Below the pieces are notes generated by a model. It had not been told where the DNA came from, searched no databases, and was given only the letters and a program-made list of their open reading frames with translations. Positions 34,139-44,540 of a stretch of DNA of 64,000 nucleotides are shown piece after piece (positions within the stretch are counted from its first letter, which is position 1; every line of letters starts with the position of its first letter). Source of the stretch: Octadecabacter sp. B2R22 (GTDB lineage: Bacteria > Pseudomonadota > Alphaproteobacteria > Rhodobacterales > Rhodobacteraceae). The translations under genes were made by a program, and so were the position numbers. The stretch lies in assembly GCF_018861045.1 (NCBI RefSeq), contig NZ_JAHKQJ010000007.1, forward strand, positions 186,001-250,000. Reading direction: 5' to 3'.

Positions 34139-35512
34139 TCAACAGTTCGGGACGTTCACCGCCAAGCCCCCCAAAGCCGTTTCTTTGTACTTTTCGGACA
34201 TATCCGCGCCGGTTTGGCGCATGGTCTCGATAGCGGCGTCCAGCGGCACAAGGTGCGTGCCGTCACCGCGCATCGCCAAGGACGCCGCAGACACCGCCTT
34301 GATCGCGCCCAAGCCGTTGCGTTCAATACAGGGCACTTGAACCAACCCCTTTACGGGATCGCAGGTCATGCCGAGGTGATGTTCCAATGCGATCTCAGCC
34401 GCGTTCTCGATCTGCTCAGGTGTACCGCCCAGCACGGCGCAAAGGCCCGCCGCCGCCATTGCCGCAGCACTGCCGACCTCGGCCTGACATCCAGCCTCGG
34501 CTCCGCTGATCGAGGCATTGAATTTCACCAATCCGCCAATGGCCGCCGCCGTCAGCAGAAAATCTGGTATCTTCGTAGCCGTCGCGCTGGGCACATGATC
34601 CATGTAGTACCGGATCGTCGCGGGAACGACGCCTGCCGCACCATTGGTGGGGGCGGTGACAACCTGTCCACCAGCTGCGTTTTCCTCGTTCACGGCCATG
34701 GCGTAGGTCGACATCCAATCGTTGATCGTATGGGGCGCAGTGAGGTTCACACCAGACTCCGCTCTCAGCGCGTCATGGATGCCCTTGGCCCGGCGTTTGA
34801 CGTTCAGCCCACCGGGCAAGATGCCATCCGTTTGCAGCCCGCGATCAATGCAGTCGTTCATCACCGCCCAAAGCCGTGTTAGCCCAGCATCAAGGTCCGT
34901 AGCATTCCGTCGGCTGAGTTCATTGCGGCGTTTCATCTGTGCGATGCTGATTCCACTTTGTTGCGCCATTTCAAGCATTTCAGAGGCGCTCTTAAACGGA
35001 AAAGGCACTGGCGCACCTTCGTCTTTATCAACGCCCGCCGCGAGTTCTTGTTCGGTCAGAACGAACCCGCCGCCGATCGAATAGTATGTCACTTCGGTGA
35101 CCACATCGCCCTGCGCGTCCGTCCCCATGAGCTTCATGCCGTTGGCGTGACCGGGAAGGTTGGGTCCATAGTCGAATTCAAGATGTTCTGTGGGTGCAAA
35201 TGTCAGTTGGCCTAACCCGTCAGGGGCAACCCAACCTTCAGCCGCGATACGGGCCATTTCGGCGTCTGCTTTGATGCGATCATAATCATCCGCGCGAAAC
35301 CCCGCGAGGCCCAGTATCGTGGCGCGATCCGTTGAATGACCAACGCCCGTAAACGCCAATGATCCATGAAGGCTGGCCCGTAAGCCACTAACTTTAAACG
35401 GTTGCGCGCGCAGGTGGTCCAAGAACCGAGCGGCGGCAACCATGGGGCCAATCGTGTGGGAAGACGACGGGCCGATCCCGACCTTGAACATATCGAATAC
35501 GGATAAGAACAT
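34139..35512 (-). CDS. sdaA: L-serine ammonia-lyase, iron-sulfur type
   Basis: 457 residues, single-chain SdaA with the beta domain first ([19 protein letters not shown]) and alpha domain after. Cluster cysteines are in [12 protein letters not shown], with [17 protein letters not shown] as the active-site loop. Deaminates serine to pyruvate using a labile 4Fe-4S cluster. Its ATG directly follows the TAG of the GST gene (TAGATG), so the two are cotranscribed. Confidence 0.94.
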   Translation of the reverse strand: MFLSVFDMFKVGIGPSSSHTIGPMVAAARFLDHLRAQPFKVSGLRASLHGSLAFTGVGHSTDRATILGLAGFRADDYDRIKADAEMARIAAEGWVAPDGLGQLTFAPTEHLEFDYGPNLPGHANGMKLMGTDAQGDVVTEVTYYSIGGGFVLTEQELAAGVDKDEGAPVPFPFKSASEMLEMAQQSGISIAQMKRRNELSRRNATDLDAGLTRLWAVMNDCIDRGLQTDGILPGGLNVKRRAKGIHDALRAESGVNLTAPHTINDWMSTYAMAVNEENAAGGQVVTAPTNGAAGVVPATIRYYMDHVPSATATKIPDFLLTAAAIGGLVKFNASISGAEAGCQAEVGSAAAMAAAGLCAVLGGTPEQIENAAEIALEHHLGMTCDPVKGLVQVPCIERNGLGAIKAVSAASLAMRGDGTHLVPLDAAIETMRQTGADMSEKYKETALGGLAVNVPNC

Positions 35513-36187
35513 CTAAACGGCGCTCCCTTCTGGTGGATTGGGCGGCTTGGGGGCGGTAAATGGGTGCGCCCCAAGACCCTCTGTGCGCATTGCGCGAAAA
35601 GCGGGTTCTGTTTGTTCCATCCGCTGCGCAAATGCGAAAAGGCGCGGGTAATCCGCCAGATCAAACCAGTGATCCCCACCGTAGATCGCGCACCATCGCA
35701 GCAATGGCGCAAGGTAGAAGGACGGTGCGGATGGTGCGGCTTCAAGCCAGTCCGCGTCTTTCGCGTCAGACAGCAGCGTCAACAGGCGTGCGATGCGGCG
35801 CCGTGTGGGCGCGCGCAGGTCTTCGATGTCCCCGTCGGTGTATGTATCGGGATAGAACATCATCCGTTGACTCGGGTGCAGGGTATTCCCAATCCATATC
35901 AGCCATTTAAGTGCCGATGTTCGCGTGGTATCGCCAGTTGGCATCAGGCCCCCAAACCGACCCTCCAACCAAAGCAAGATCGCGGTGGTCTCAAATATCG
36001 CGCCGTCCGGCGTGATCAGCGTCGGGATCAGCCCATTTGGGTTGATCGTAAGATATGCCGGATCGCGCTGTGCCGCGCTGGCACGATCCACCAAAACCGT
36101 CTCGAACGGCAGGTTCAAGTGATCAAGCGCAAGGCGAATAATCAGCGATGCGTTGTCAGGGGCGTAATGCAGGATCAGCTTTGTCAT
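35513..36187 (-). CDS. Glutathione S-transferase family protein
   Basis: 224 residues. N-terminal thioredoxin-like domain with YAPDNASLIIRLALDHL, LTINPNGLIPTLITPDGAIFETTAILLWLEGRF (split across the GSH site), then the helical domain. Reaction unknown. Divergent from rpiA; gor lies just beyond, but no sequence evidence couples them. Confidence 0.88.
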   Translation of the reverse strand: MTKLILHYAPDNASLIIRLALDHLNLPFETVLVDRASAAQRDPAYLTINPNGLIPTLITPDGAIFETTAILLWLEGRFGGLMPTGDTTRTSALKWLIWIGNTLHPSQRMMFYPDTYTDGDIEDLRAPTRRRIARLLTLLSDAKDADWLEAAPSAPSFYLAPLLRWCAIYGGDHWFDLADYPRLFAFAQRMEQTEPAFRAMRTEGLGAHPFTAPKPPNPPEGSAV

Positions 36188-36341
36188 GGTTCAAGGATTC
36201 AGCATTCCAGTCACGCCAACCCGCCCAAACGCGACCGATAGAACGGGCTTTGCGTAAATTAGCCCGATTTGGACCATAGCGCCGCGCGTCCGAGCATCGT
36301 ATATAGACAGGAAGTCTTTATCCCAGCGCAGGAGCTGCCCC

Positions 36342-37130
36342 ATGCCGTCTGAACTGTCCCCCATCGACAAAGCCAAATTCGTTGCTGCGAAACAGGCAAC
36401 CCAATACGTCGAAGATGGTATGAAAGTCGGCCTTGGGTCGGGGTCCACTGCTGCGTGGATGGTGAAATGCCTGGGAGAGATGGTCGAGAAAGAGGGTCTG
36501 CAAATTCAGGGCATTCCGACATCCACCCGCACCGCTGACCTTGCCCGTGAAGTTGGGATCAATGTGATCTCCTTGGATGAGGCCAAATGGCTCGACATCA
36601 CGATTGACGGTGCGGACGAATATGATGGCAATCTCAACCTGATCAAGGGTGGTGGCGGATCACTGTTGCAGGAAAAGATCGTGGCAACGGCAAGCGATCA
36701 AATGGTTGTCATTGCGGATGCGTCCAAATCCGTTGAGACGTTGGGCAGTTTTCCCCTCCCGATTGAGGTGGTTCCATTCGGTTGGCAGACCACAAAAACA
36801 CTGGTCGAAGAAACACTGATCGGCATGGATGTGCTGGGCCGTGAAATCAGCTTGCGTATGAATGGGGATGCTCCGTTCTACACAGACGAAGGCAACCATA
36901 TCCTTGATCTTCACCTCAACCGGATCGGCAACGCGCGGCAATTGTCATTGGTTGTCAATCAGATACCGGGCGTTGTTGAGAACGGTTTGTTCATCGACAT
37001 TTGTGACGTGGTTGTTATCGGCTACGGCGACGGCCGCGTGGAAGTTCGCGACATCAATCAAGGCACTGTCGAAGAAGACCGCATTGATTTTGTAGAGAAC
37101 GAAAACCTGTTTGCGGACCTGAACGACTAG
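36342..37130 (+). CDS. rpiA: Ribose-5-phosphate isomerase A
   Basis: 262 residues. Motifs GLGSGSTAAWM, IDGADEYD and KGGGGSLLQEK, the phosphate and catalytic sites of RpiA. Interconverts ribose 5-phosphate and ribulose 5-phosphate. About 30 residues longer than E. coli RpiA, mostly at the C-terminus, as in other alphaproteobacteria. Separated from gor by 102 bases. Confidence 0.95.
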   Translation: MPSELSPIDKAKFVAAKQATQYVEDGMKVGLGSGSTAAWMVKCLGEMVEKEGLQIQGIPTSTRTADLAREVGINVISLDEAKWLDITIDGADEYDGNLNLIKGGGGSLLQEKIVATASDQMVVIADASKSVETLGSFPLPIEVVPFGWQTTKTLVEETLIGMDVLGREISLRMNGDAPFYTDEGNHILDLHLNRIGNARQLSLVVNQIPGVVENGLFIDICDVVVIGYGDGRVEVRDINQGTVEEDRIDFVENENLFADLND

Positions 37131-37232
37131 GTCTGTATCGACGGGCCAATGAACGGTACTGTGACTGGCCAAGCCTGCAGTGCTGTGCTTTACCAAGGTC
37201 CAAATTATCCCCCTTAGAAAGGCGCGCCCGAT

Positions 37233-38591
37233 ATGGCTGATTTTGATTACGATTTGTTTGTGATTGGTGGCGGATCAGGTGGCGTACGTGCCGCGCGGGT
37301 CGCTGCGGCAACAGGGGCCAAGGTTGCACTGGCCGAAGAATTCCGGATGGGCGGAACCTGTGTGATCCGTGGCTGTGTCCCCAAAAAACTGATGGTTTTC
37401 GCGTCTGAGTACCAAGAGATGTTTGCCGATGCCCGTGCGTATGGTTGGGACGTGCAAGACGGATCGTTCAATTGGTCAAAGTTCCAACCCAACCTTCACG
37501 CTGAACTAGACCGTCTTGAGGGGATCTACCGCAAATTGTTGGGCAATTCCGACGTCACGATATACGATTCCCGTGCGACTGTCAGCGGCCCCCATGAAGT
37601 GACCCTTGCGGATGGCTCAACTCATAGCGCCAAGCATATTCTCGTTGCCGTCGGCGGCCGCCCGTCTGTGCCGGACATGAAGAACGCGGATTTGGCGATT
37701 ACGTCCAACGACATTTTCCTGCTGAAAGAGCTTCCCAAGAAGATCTTGGTTGTGGGCGGCGGTTACATCGCATCCGAGTTCGCTTGCATTCTCAACGGCC
37801 TCGGAGTCGAGGTGACCCAGTTCTACCGTGGTGCGCAAATCCTGCGTGGCTTTGACGACGAAGCCCGTGGGTTGGTGTCCGAGATGATGATCGAGAAGGG
37901 CGTTGATCTGCACCTCGGGACAAACGTCCTTGAAATGGAGAAGCACGAAGACGGAATTTGGGTCAAATGCACCAATGGGTCCGAAGCGGTTTACGATCAG
38001 GTGATGTATGCGACGGGCCGCTCGCCAAACACTGATGGCCTTGGCCTTGAAGAGGTCGGGGTTGAACTGGGCCGCAATGGTGAAATCATCGTGGATGATT
38101 ACAGCCAGACCAAGGTACCAAGCATTTACGCCGTTGGAGATGTGACGAACCGTGTGCAACTGACGCCGGTGGCGATCCGTGAAGGCATGGCCTTTGTTGA
38201 GACCGTGTTCAACGGCAACCCAACAAAGCCAGACCACGAACTGATCCCGTCCGCGATTTTCACCCAGCCTGAAATGGGCACCGTTGGTCTGTCCGAAGAA
38301 CAGGCCGCCGAACAGGAACCCGTAGAAATCTACGCCACATCCTTCCGACCGATGCAGACGGCGTTTGCAGAACGGCCCGATCGCGTGTTGATGAAACTCG
38401 TTGTATCAAAGGCAACGCGCAAGGTTCTGGGGTGTCATATCGTCAGCCCGCATGCGGGTGAAATGATCCAGCTTGCGGGCATTGCTGTGAAGATGGGGGC
38501 AACCAAAGAACAGTTTGATGCGACCTGCGCGGTTCACCCAACGATCAGTGAGGAACTTGTGACAATGCGCGATCCCGTGCGAACTGCTTGA
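37233..38591 (+). CDS. gor: Glutathione-disulfide reductase
   Basis: 452 residues, FAD/NAD(P)-linked disulfide reductase. FAD motif VIGGGSGGVRAAR, redox pair C43/C48 in GGTCVIRGCVPKKL, NADPH motif VVGGGYIASEFA, and C-terminal HPTISEE with the catalytic histidine. Regenerates GSH with NADPH. ATG preceded by AAAGG at a normal distance. Confidence 0.95.
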   Translation: MADFDYDLFVIGGGSGGVRAARVAAATGAKVALAEEFRMGGTCVIRGCVPKKLMVFASEYQEMFADARAYGWDVQDGSFNWSKFQPNLHAELDRLEGIYRKLLGNSDVTIYDSRATVSGPHEVTLADGSTHSAKHILVAVGGRPSVPDMKNADLAITSNDIFLLKELPKKILVVGGGYIASEFACILNGLGVEVTQFYRGAQILRGFDDEARGLVSEMMIEKGVDLHLGTNVLEMEKHEDGIWVKCTNGSEAVYDQVMYATGRSPNTDGLGLEEVGVELGRNGEIIVDDYSQTKVPSIYAVGDVTNRVQLTPVAIREGMAFVETVFNGNPTKPDHELIPSAIFTQPEMGTVGLSEEQAAEQEPVEIYATSFRPMQTAFAERPDRVLMKLVVSKATRKVLGCHIVSPHAGEMIQLAGIAVKMGATKEQFDATCAVHPTISEELVTMRDPVRTA

Positions 38592-38672
38592 ACTTTGCGC
38601 GTAAAAGCACACTTATAGACAAGATGAATATGACCCGGAGGAAATGGGTCGCAACAAGGGAAGACAGGCTTA

Positions 38673-39926
38673 ATGGCTGGAAACAACGGCGGCCCCTGGG
38701 GGGGCGGAGGCAATGATGGCGGTGACGACGATGACCGTCGCCGACCAAATGGCGACGGAAACCGCAATGGCGGGCAACGTCCACCGAACGATCCGCAAAT
38801 CCCTGAATTTGATGAAATCATCAATAAAACCAAGGACCAACTGCGTGTTCTGATGGGCGGTGGCAATGACCGTGGTCGCGTCGGCGGCGGTGGTGGCGGT
38901 GGGGCCGGCGGTCCACAAGTCAGCCGTGGCATGATCGGTCTTGGTGTATTGGGCGCAGTCGTCCTATGGGCCGCGTCGAGCTTTTATACAGTTCGTCCTG
39001 AAGAAAAGTCGGTTGAGCTGTTTCTTGGCGAATGTATGGAACCGTGTATCGGTGACAGTGGTCTGAACTTTGCCCCGTGGCCTTTGGTCACATACGAGAT
39101 CGTTCAGGTGACACGCGAACAAGTCATCAACATCGGTGAAGACCCTGTTCCACAAGAATTGTCCGACAATCCGTCCGTGTTGCGGATGCTTGAAGGCGAC
39201 ATCGGTTTGATGCTGACAGGTGACGAAAACATCGTCGATATCGACTTCCAAGTCGTTTGGAACATCACACGCCCTGATCAGTTCTTGTTCAACCTAGCTG
39301 AGCCAGAAGAAACAATCGCGGCGGTTTCTGAATCCGTTATGCGCGAAATCATCGCGCAGTCTCAGCTGGCGAACTTGAACCAAGATCGTGACAGCATCGA
39401 ACAACGGATGCAGGAACTTACTCAAGAAACACTCGACAGCTACGATTCTGGTGTGAACATCGTGCGGATCAACCTTGGTGCTGCCGATCCACCCGCAACC
39501 CAAGTGCTGACCACAGATATTGACGGTGTCGAAGAAAAGACTTCGCCGTTGGCCGCGTATCGTGACGTGCAGGATGCAGAACAAGAACGCATCCAGCTGC
39601 AAAACCAAGCGGACGCTTATGCAAACCGTGAAACAGCTGGCGCACGTGGTAACGCCGCGCAAATCCTTGAAGACGCCGAAGGGTACCGCGCTCGCGTGGT
39701 AAACGAAGCCGAAGGTGAGGCCGCGCGTTTCGTTTCCGTTCTTGAGGAATACCAGAAGGCACCTGATGTAACCCGTCAGCGTCTGTATCTAGAAATGGTC
39801 GAAGACGTCTTTAGCTCCGGCAATATCATTTTGCTGGACGAAACAGGCGGCGACGGCGGGGGCGGCGTTGTCCCGTATCTCCCACTTGACCAACTGCGTA
39901 GCCCATCAACAGGAGGGTCGAACTGA
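38673..39926 (+). CDS. hflK: FtsH protease modulator HflK
   Basis: 417 residues. Gly/Asn/Asp-rich cytoplasmic N-terminus (1-80), one membrane helix around 92-108, then an SPFH/band-7 domain and a coiled-coil with AQILEDAEGYRARVVNEAEGE. Forms the HflKC ring around FtsH. The stop overlaps the hflC start (TGATG). Confidence 0.95.
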   Translation: MAGNNGGPWGGGGNDGGDDDDRRRPNGDGNRNGGQRPPNDPQIPEFDEIINKTKDQLRVLMGGGNDRGRVGGGGGGGAGGPQVSRGMIGLGVLGAVVLWAASSFYTVRPEEKSVELFLGECMEPCIGDSGLNFAPWPLVTYEIVQVTREQVINIGEDPVPQELSDNPSVLRMLEGDIGLMLTGDENIVDIDFQVVWNITRPDQFLFNLAEPEETIAAVSESVMREIIAQSQLANLNQDRDSIEQRMQELTQETLDSYDSGVNIVRINLGAADPPATQVLTTDIDGVEEKTSPLAAYRDVQDAEQERIQLQNQADAYANRETAGARGNAAQILEDAEGYRARVVNEAEGEAARFVSVLEEYQKAPDVTRQRLYLEMVEDVFSSGNIILLDETGGDGGGGVVPYLPLDQLRSPSTGGSN

Positions 39927-40810
39927 TGAATAAGTCACTTTATATTCTGCCAGTGATCGTCATTTTCTTGGCGGCAATCATCAGCTCGATCTTTATTGTG
40001 GATGAACGTGAAAAGGCTCTCGTGCTTCGATTTGGCCGCGTGGTTCAGATCAAAGAAGATCCAGGTCTCGGGTTCCGTATTCCAATGATGGATCAGGTCG
40101 TGACCTACGATGACCGGATCATTTCAATCGATATGGCCGCTCAGGAAGTCATTCCAAACGATGACCGTCGCTTAATCGTGGATGCCTTTGCCCGCTACCG
40201 GATTTCGGATGTGGAACTGTTCCGTCAGGCGACTGGTGCCGGTGGCGATCAAGCGATTGCAGTCGCAGATCTACGTCTTGAACGTATCCTGAACGCACAA
40301 ACACGTGCGGTTTTGGGCTCGGTCTCTTCCGGTGACATCTTGTCCACGGACCGTGACGCGTTGATGCTACGTATCCGTAACGGTGCGATTACGCAGGCCA
40401 ATTCCTTGGGTCTGACAGTGATTGACGTGCGCCTAAAGCGGACGGATCTACCAAGCCAAAACCTTGAACGTACGTTTTTGCGGATGGTTTCAGAACGTCA
40501 ACGTGAGGCCGAGGACGAACGGGCACGTGGTCGCGAAGCCGCGACACGGATCACTGCGCAAGCGGATCGTACCGTGGTTGAACTTGAATCCGACGCCAGC
40601 CGTCAGGCGCGCATTACTGAGGGTGAAGCCGACGCGGCAAGCAACGCGATTTTCGCAGACGCCTATGGGCAAGACACTGAGTTCTTTGAATTCTACCGCT
40701 CGCTCGAGGCATACCGTGAAGGTCTGGCAACAGGGAATGCTCGGATGGTCATGTCGCCACCAGATGCATTCTTTGAATACTTGCGTTCACCGACGGGTGC
40801 GACCGAGTAA
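39926..40810 (+). CDS. hflC: FtsH protease modulator HflC
   Basis: 294 residues. N-terminal membrane helix (5-25), SPFH domain starting VDEREKALVLRFGRVVQ, and the long helical segment ERQREAEDERARGREAA. Partner of HflK. Overlaps hflK upstream and the DUF2065 start downstream (TAATG). Confidence 0.96.
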   Translation: MNKSLYILPVIVIFLAAIISSIFIVDEREKALVLRFGRVVQIKEDPGLGFRIPMMDQVVTYDDRIISIDMAAQEVIPNDDRRLIVDAFARYRISDVELFRQATGAGGDQAIAVADLRLERILNAQTRAVLGSVSSGDILSTDRDALMLRIRNGAITQANSLGLTVIDVRLKRTDLPSQNLERTFLRMVSERQREAEDERARGREAATRITAQADRTVVELESDASRQARITEGEADAASNAIFADAYGQDTEFFEFYRSLEAYREGLATGNARMVMSPPDAFFEYLRSPTGATE

Positions 40811-41013
40811 TGATCGGAATAATCACCCTGGCCTTCGGGCTGGTGCTGATCGTAGAGGGGCTGGTGTACGCACTGGCCCCTTCGCTTGTGGAAGACATGC
40901 TTGCGGCGCTGCGGGCCATGCCTTTGGAAACGCGGCGGATCGTCGGGTTCGCTGCACTTTGCGCGGGTGTCGCATTGTTATGGTTGGCCGCCGCACTGGG
41001 CGCCTTGGAATAG
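40810..41013 (+). CDS. DUF2065 small membrane protein
   Basis: 67 residues, two hydrophobic helices (about 2-22 and 42-64) around LRAMPLETRRIVG. DUF2065 proteins are regularly encoded after hflC; role unknown. Translationally coupled to hflC. Confidence 0.92.
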   Translation: MIGIITLAFGLVLIVEGLVYALAPSLVEDMLAALRAMPLETRRIVGFAALCAGVALLWLAAALGALE

Positions 41014-41149
41014 ACGCGACTTTTAGCTTATGAACGCTCACGTCTCGGTGACGGTTACGTGTTTGCCGTTGCGCCCAGCGTCTTTGGACCTACATTCTAT
41101 GTCAACGGGCGCGCGCGCCCTTGTTAAAGTTTCAAGAAGGAGACGCTTT

Positions 41150-42640
41150 GTGCAGATGACAAAGAGATCACACCCACAGGCCGCCGTGCGTGCCCAAACC
41201 CAACAAGACAGTCGTCAGAAATGGCTAGGCGCTTTGTTGGTCGGTATGGCGCTCGCCGTGGCGACCGTTGTTCCGGTTGATGCGCAAAATCGCCCTGCGA
41301 CTTTCGCTGAGTTGGCGGAACAAGTCAGCCCGTCGGTGGTAAACATCACCACCAGCACAGTGATCGCCAGCCGGACAGGCCCGCAGGGAGTCGTGCCTGA
41401 AGGCTCCCCGTTTGAAGACTTCTTTAATGACAACAACGATGGCGGCCAGCGCCGTTCGTCTGCTCTTGGATCCGGTTTTGTGATCTCGGCAGATGGGTTC
41501 ATCGTAACGAACAACCACGTCATTGAGGGCGCTGACTCGATCGAAATCGAATTTTTCCCCGGTGATGGGCAGCCATCCGAACTCCTGCCAGCCGAGCTGA
41601 TCGGCACAGACCCGAACACGGATATTGCGGTTCTCAAGGTCGAACACGACACACCCCTGCAATACGTCAGCTTTGGCGACAGCGATGGCGCGGGTTCTCG
41701 TGTTGGTGACTGGGTGATGGCGATGGGCAATCCGTTGGGGCAGGGGTTCTCTGTGTCTGCGGGTATCGTATCGGCGCGCAACCGCTCCCTGCAGGGGACC
41801 TATGACGACTACATCCAGACAGATGCCGCGATCAACCGAGGGAACTCGGGTGGACCGCTGTTTAACATGGATGGTGACGTGATCGGCGTGAACACCGCAA
41901 TCCTGTCCCCGAACGGCGGCAGCATCGGCATCGGCTTTGCGATGTCGTCTTCTGTTGTGACCAACGTCGTGGATCAGTTGCAAGAATTTGGCGAGACCCG
42001 CCGTGGCTGGTTGGGCGTTCGTATTCAGGACGTCACAGCAGATATGGTTGATGCGATTGACGGGCTGGACGAAGCACGCGGCGCAATGGTCACGGATGTT
42101 CCCGCTGGTCCCGCAGAAGATGCAGGTATGGAATCCGGCGACATCATTTTGACTTTTGACGGTGTAGAGATCGAAGACACCCGTGAGCTGGTTCAGATCG
42201 TTGGCAACAGCCCTGTGGGCAAAGAAGTTCCCGTCGCGACACTGCGCAATGGTGAAATGATCGATCTGACGGTCGTACTTGGCCGCCGTGAGACAGCTGA
42301 ATCGGTTGCCTTCCCAGATGATGGACCAGATGCAGGGGAACCTGACACAACCAACATGCTTGGCATGACCTTGTCCGAGGTTTCACCTGAAATGGCTGAG
42401 GAATTGGGTCTTGAGTTGGGCAGCGGTCTTGTGGTTGTCGAAGTCGAAACGGATAGCGAAGCCGAGACCAAAGGCCTATTGGCGGGCGATGTCATCACCG
42501 AAGCGGGACAACAGCCCATCACAGGCATCGTTGATTTCGAGGCGCGTGTTGAAGAAGCCCAAGAGGCTGGCCGCAAGTCTTTGCTGCTGCTTGTACGTCG
42601 CGACGGTGCGCCACGGTTTGTGGCACTTGGCCTCGAATAA
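41150..42640 (+). CDS. degP: Do-family periplasmic serine protease (DegP/DegQ-like)
   Basis: 496 residues from GTG 41150, chosen because AAGGAG (41137-41142) is 7 bases upstream; ATG 41156 is the alternative. Signal peptide with cleavage after VDA (about residue 45). Triad H123 (TNNHVIEG), D158 (NTDIAVLK), S233 (RGNSGGPL). Two PDZ domains follow (about 295-385 and 405-490). Degrades misfolded envelope proteins. Fifth in the hfl series, with a bidirectional terminator after it. Confidence 0.94.
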   Translation: MQMTKRSHPQAAVRAQTQQDSRQKWLGALLVGMALAVATVVPVDAQNRPATFAELAEQVSPSVVNITTSTVIASRTGPQGVVPEGSPFEDFFNDNNDGGQRRSSALGSGFVISADGFIVTNNHVIEGADSIEIEFFPGDGQPSELLPAELIGTDPNTDIAVLKVEHDTPLQYVSFGDSDGAGSRVGDWVMAMGNPLGQGFSVSAGIVSARNRSLQGTYDDYIQTDAAINRGNSGGPLFNMDGDVIGVNTAILSPNGGSIGIGFAMSSSVVTNVVDQLQEFGETRRGWLGVRIQDVTADMVDAIDGLDEARGAMVTDVPAGPAEDAGMESGDIILTFDGVEIEDTRELVQIVGNSPVGKEVPVATLRNGEMIDLTVVLGRRETAESVAFPDDGPDAGEPDTTNMLGMTLSEVSPEMAEELGLELGSGLVVVEVETDSEAETKGLLAGDVITEAGQQPITGIVDFEARVEEAQEAGRKSLLLLVRRDGAPRFVALGLE

Positions 42641-42661
42641 ATTAGACATCAGTCTAGTACG

Positions 42662-42689
42662 AAAGGGCGTCCCAATGGGGCGCCCTTTT
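42662..42689. terminator. Bidirectional terminator after degP
   Basis: AAAGGGCG (42662-42669) pairs with CGCCCTTT (42681-42688); the inner bases TCCC/GGGG extend the stem to about twelve pairs with an AAT loop. T-rich on plus and A-rich on the other side. Confidence 0.9.
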
Positions 42690-42693
42690 CCGT

Positions 42694-43269
42694 TTAAAGC
42701 TGGTCGCGCGGTAGGGCGACCAACCCCAAGGAGCGTGCCGTTTTAAGGGTTAGGACACCTGTGTGGACATCGTTTTGGTCGGTCTGAAACCGCTCAATGG
42801 CGGAGACTGTACGTGTATCTATGGCGCCAGTAATCGTGCCACGGTAGTACCCGCGCGCCACCAATGCACGTTGCACCGAGGCGATGAATTCGGGCGTTTG
42901 AACGTGACCGCAAGGCGTCTCGAATTCGACCTCGCGGCGTTCGCGAAGGATACGCTGGCGCGTCACTGTACGGAATGCGGCGGGTTGCTCGACACTGCCA
43001 TCGCTGCGCACGACAGCAGGTTGAACCATGATCTGTTCGGTCACGGTCTCAATGACGGCGGGTGTCGTGTCGCGCGCAAAGCAAGTGCCGATGTTGGAGT
43101 CCACGACCACGGGCGTTTCGAGTGGCCCTATGCTGTGATCCGCGGGGGTTTGATCTAGACGGGTGGGCGGCGTTTCAACACAGCCTGACAGGCCTATGAT
43201 AACGGCAGCCGAACATACCGCGCCGAAACGGGCGGCCAAGCGAGTACGCTGGATCGGTGATGTTTGCAT
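42694..43269 (-). CDS. Lipoprotein with peptidoglycan-binding domain
   Basis: 191 residues. Lipobox IGLSGC with lipidated C30, so anchored to a membrane on the periplasmic side. The C-terminal 60 residues (EFIASVQRALVARGYYRGTITG, then DTRTVSAIERFQ) match PG_binding_1. The middle has RTVTRQRILRERREVEFETPC, unassigned. Monocistronic, convergent with degP. Confidence 0.85.
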   Translation of the reverse strand: MQTSPIQRTRLAARFGAVCSAAVIIGLSGCVETPPTRLDQTPADHSIGPLETPVVVDSNIGTCFARDTTPAVIETVTEQIMVQPAVVRSDGSVEQPAAFRTVTRQRILRERREVEFETPCGHVQTPEFIASVQRALVARGYYRGTITGAIDTRTVSAIERFQTDQNDVHTGVLTLKTARSLGLVALPRDQL

Positions 43270-43453
43270 CTGCTCTGCCTATGGGTCTTTGCGCCCTATA
43301 ATTGAGCCGTGTTAGCGCGATTTCGCCGTTTTACAAAGCACACAGCCTAGATGACGCAAAAATGAGCGGTAATGGTGTCGTATCCGCCACCAATTTCGCG
43401 CAAATGGGCTAGAAGGCGGGCGCGCTGCGGCCTATCTAGGGACAACGGAATGA

Positions 43454-43795
<342 letters not shown>

Positions 43796-43796
43796 C

Positions 43797-44537
43797 ATGG
43801 CGCCGCGTCTCCCATTGCGACCGCTGACGGGTCTCGTGCGCGGCGCGGGGGTGATGTTGTGCCTAGGTGCAGCGTCACATGCGGCTGCCGAAGAGATTGT
43901 CGGGGCCGAGTTCGCGGGCCCGACGCAGCGGTATGCGCATGGTGTTTTGGGCGATGCGATTGAATATTCGGAGCTGGTGATCCAGACCCGTGACGGCAAC
44001 AACCGCATACAATACCGTGCCACATTGCCAAGCGATCATGTGTTCGAGGATTTGACCCCGCGTCTTTGGGACATCACCGGTGATGGTGAACCCGAAGTGG
44101 TGGTGGTTGAAACAGATATGGCGCGTGGCGGGTCATTGGCGGTTTATGACGAGACTGGCAAAGTCGCTGAAACGGCGCATATTGGTCGGTCCAACCGGTG
44201 GCTGGCCCCCGTCGCAGCAGCGGATTTTGATGGTGACGGGCGTGTCGAAGTGGCATTTGTCGATCGTCCCCATTTGGCGAAAACCTTGCGCATTTTTGAA
44301 TGGGACGGCGTTGGGCTGCGTTTGGATGCTGAAGTGTCAGGGCTGACGAACCACCGGATTGGCGATGCGTTCTTTTCCAGCGGCATGCGGGATTGTGGGA
44401 CTGGGCCAGAAATGGTCACGGCGGATGCGGATTGGAGCGATCTTATGGTGATCCGGTTTGTCGAGGAATGGCAGGTGCGCTCTTTGGGGGCCTTTACGCC
44501 AGAGCGGTTGGCGGAGGCGCTAGACTGCGGGCTTTAG
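43797..44537 (+). CDS. VCBS/FG-GAP repeat protein, exported
   Basis: 246 residues. N-terminal signal-like stretch (VRGAGVMLCLGAASHAAA, cleavage about residue 27). Two calcium-binding FG-GAP-type loops: WDITGDGEPEVVVVETD and AADFDGDGRVEVAFVD. Likely periplasmic beta-propeller fragment of unknown role. Starts one base after the ferredoxin stop, so probably cotranscribed although a functional link is not evident. Confidence 0.85.
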   Translation: MAPRLPLRPLTGLVRGAGVMLCLGAASHAAAEEIVGAEFAGPTQRYAHGVLGDAIEYSELVIQTRDGNNRIQYRATLPSDHVFEDLTPRLWDITGDGEPEVVVVETDMARGGSLAVYDETGKVAETAHIGRSNRWLAPVAAADFDGDGRVEVAFVDRPHLAKTLRIFEWDGVGLRLDAEVSGLTNHRIGDAFFSSGMRDCGTGPEMVTADADWSDLMVIRFVEEWQVRSLGAFTPERLAEALDCGL

Positions 44538-44540
44538 CGC

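Noticed and set aside
33293-34882. 529-codon plus-strand frame opposite an EamA gene and sdaA
   Set aside because: Spans two well supported genes and an intergenic gap; Arg/Gln/His-rich translation typical of antisense in GC-rich DNA.
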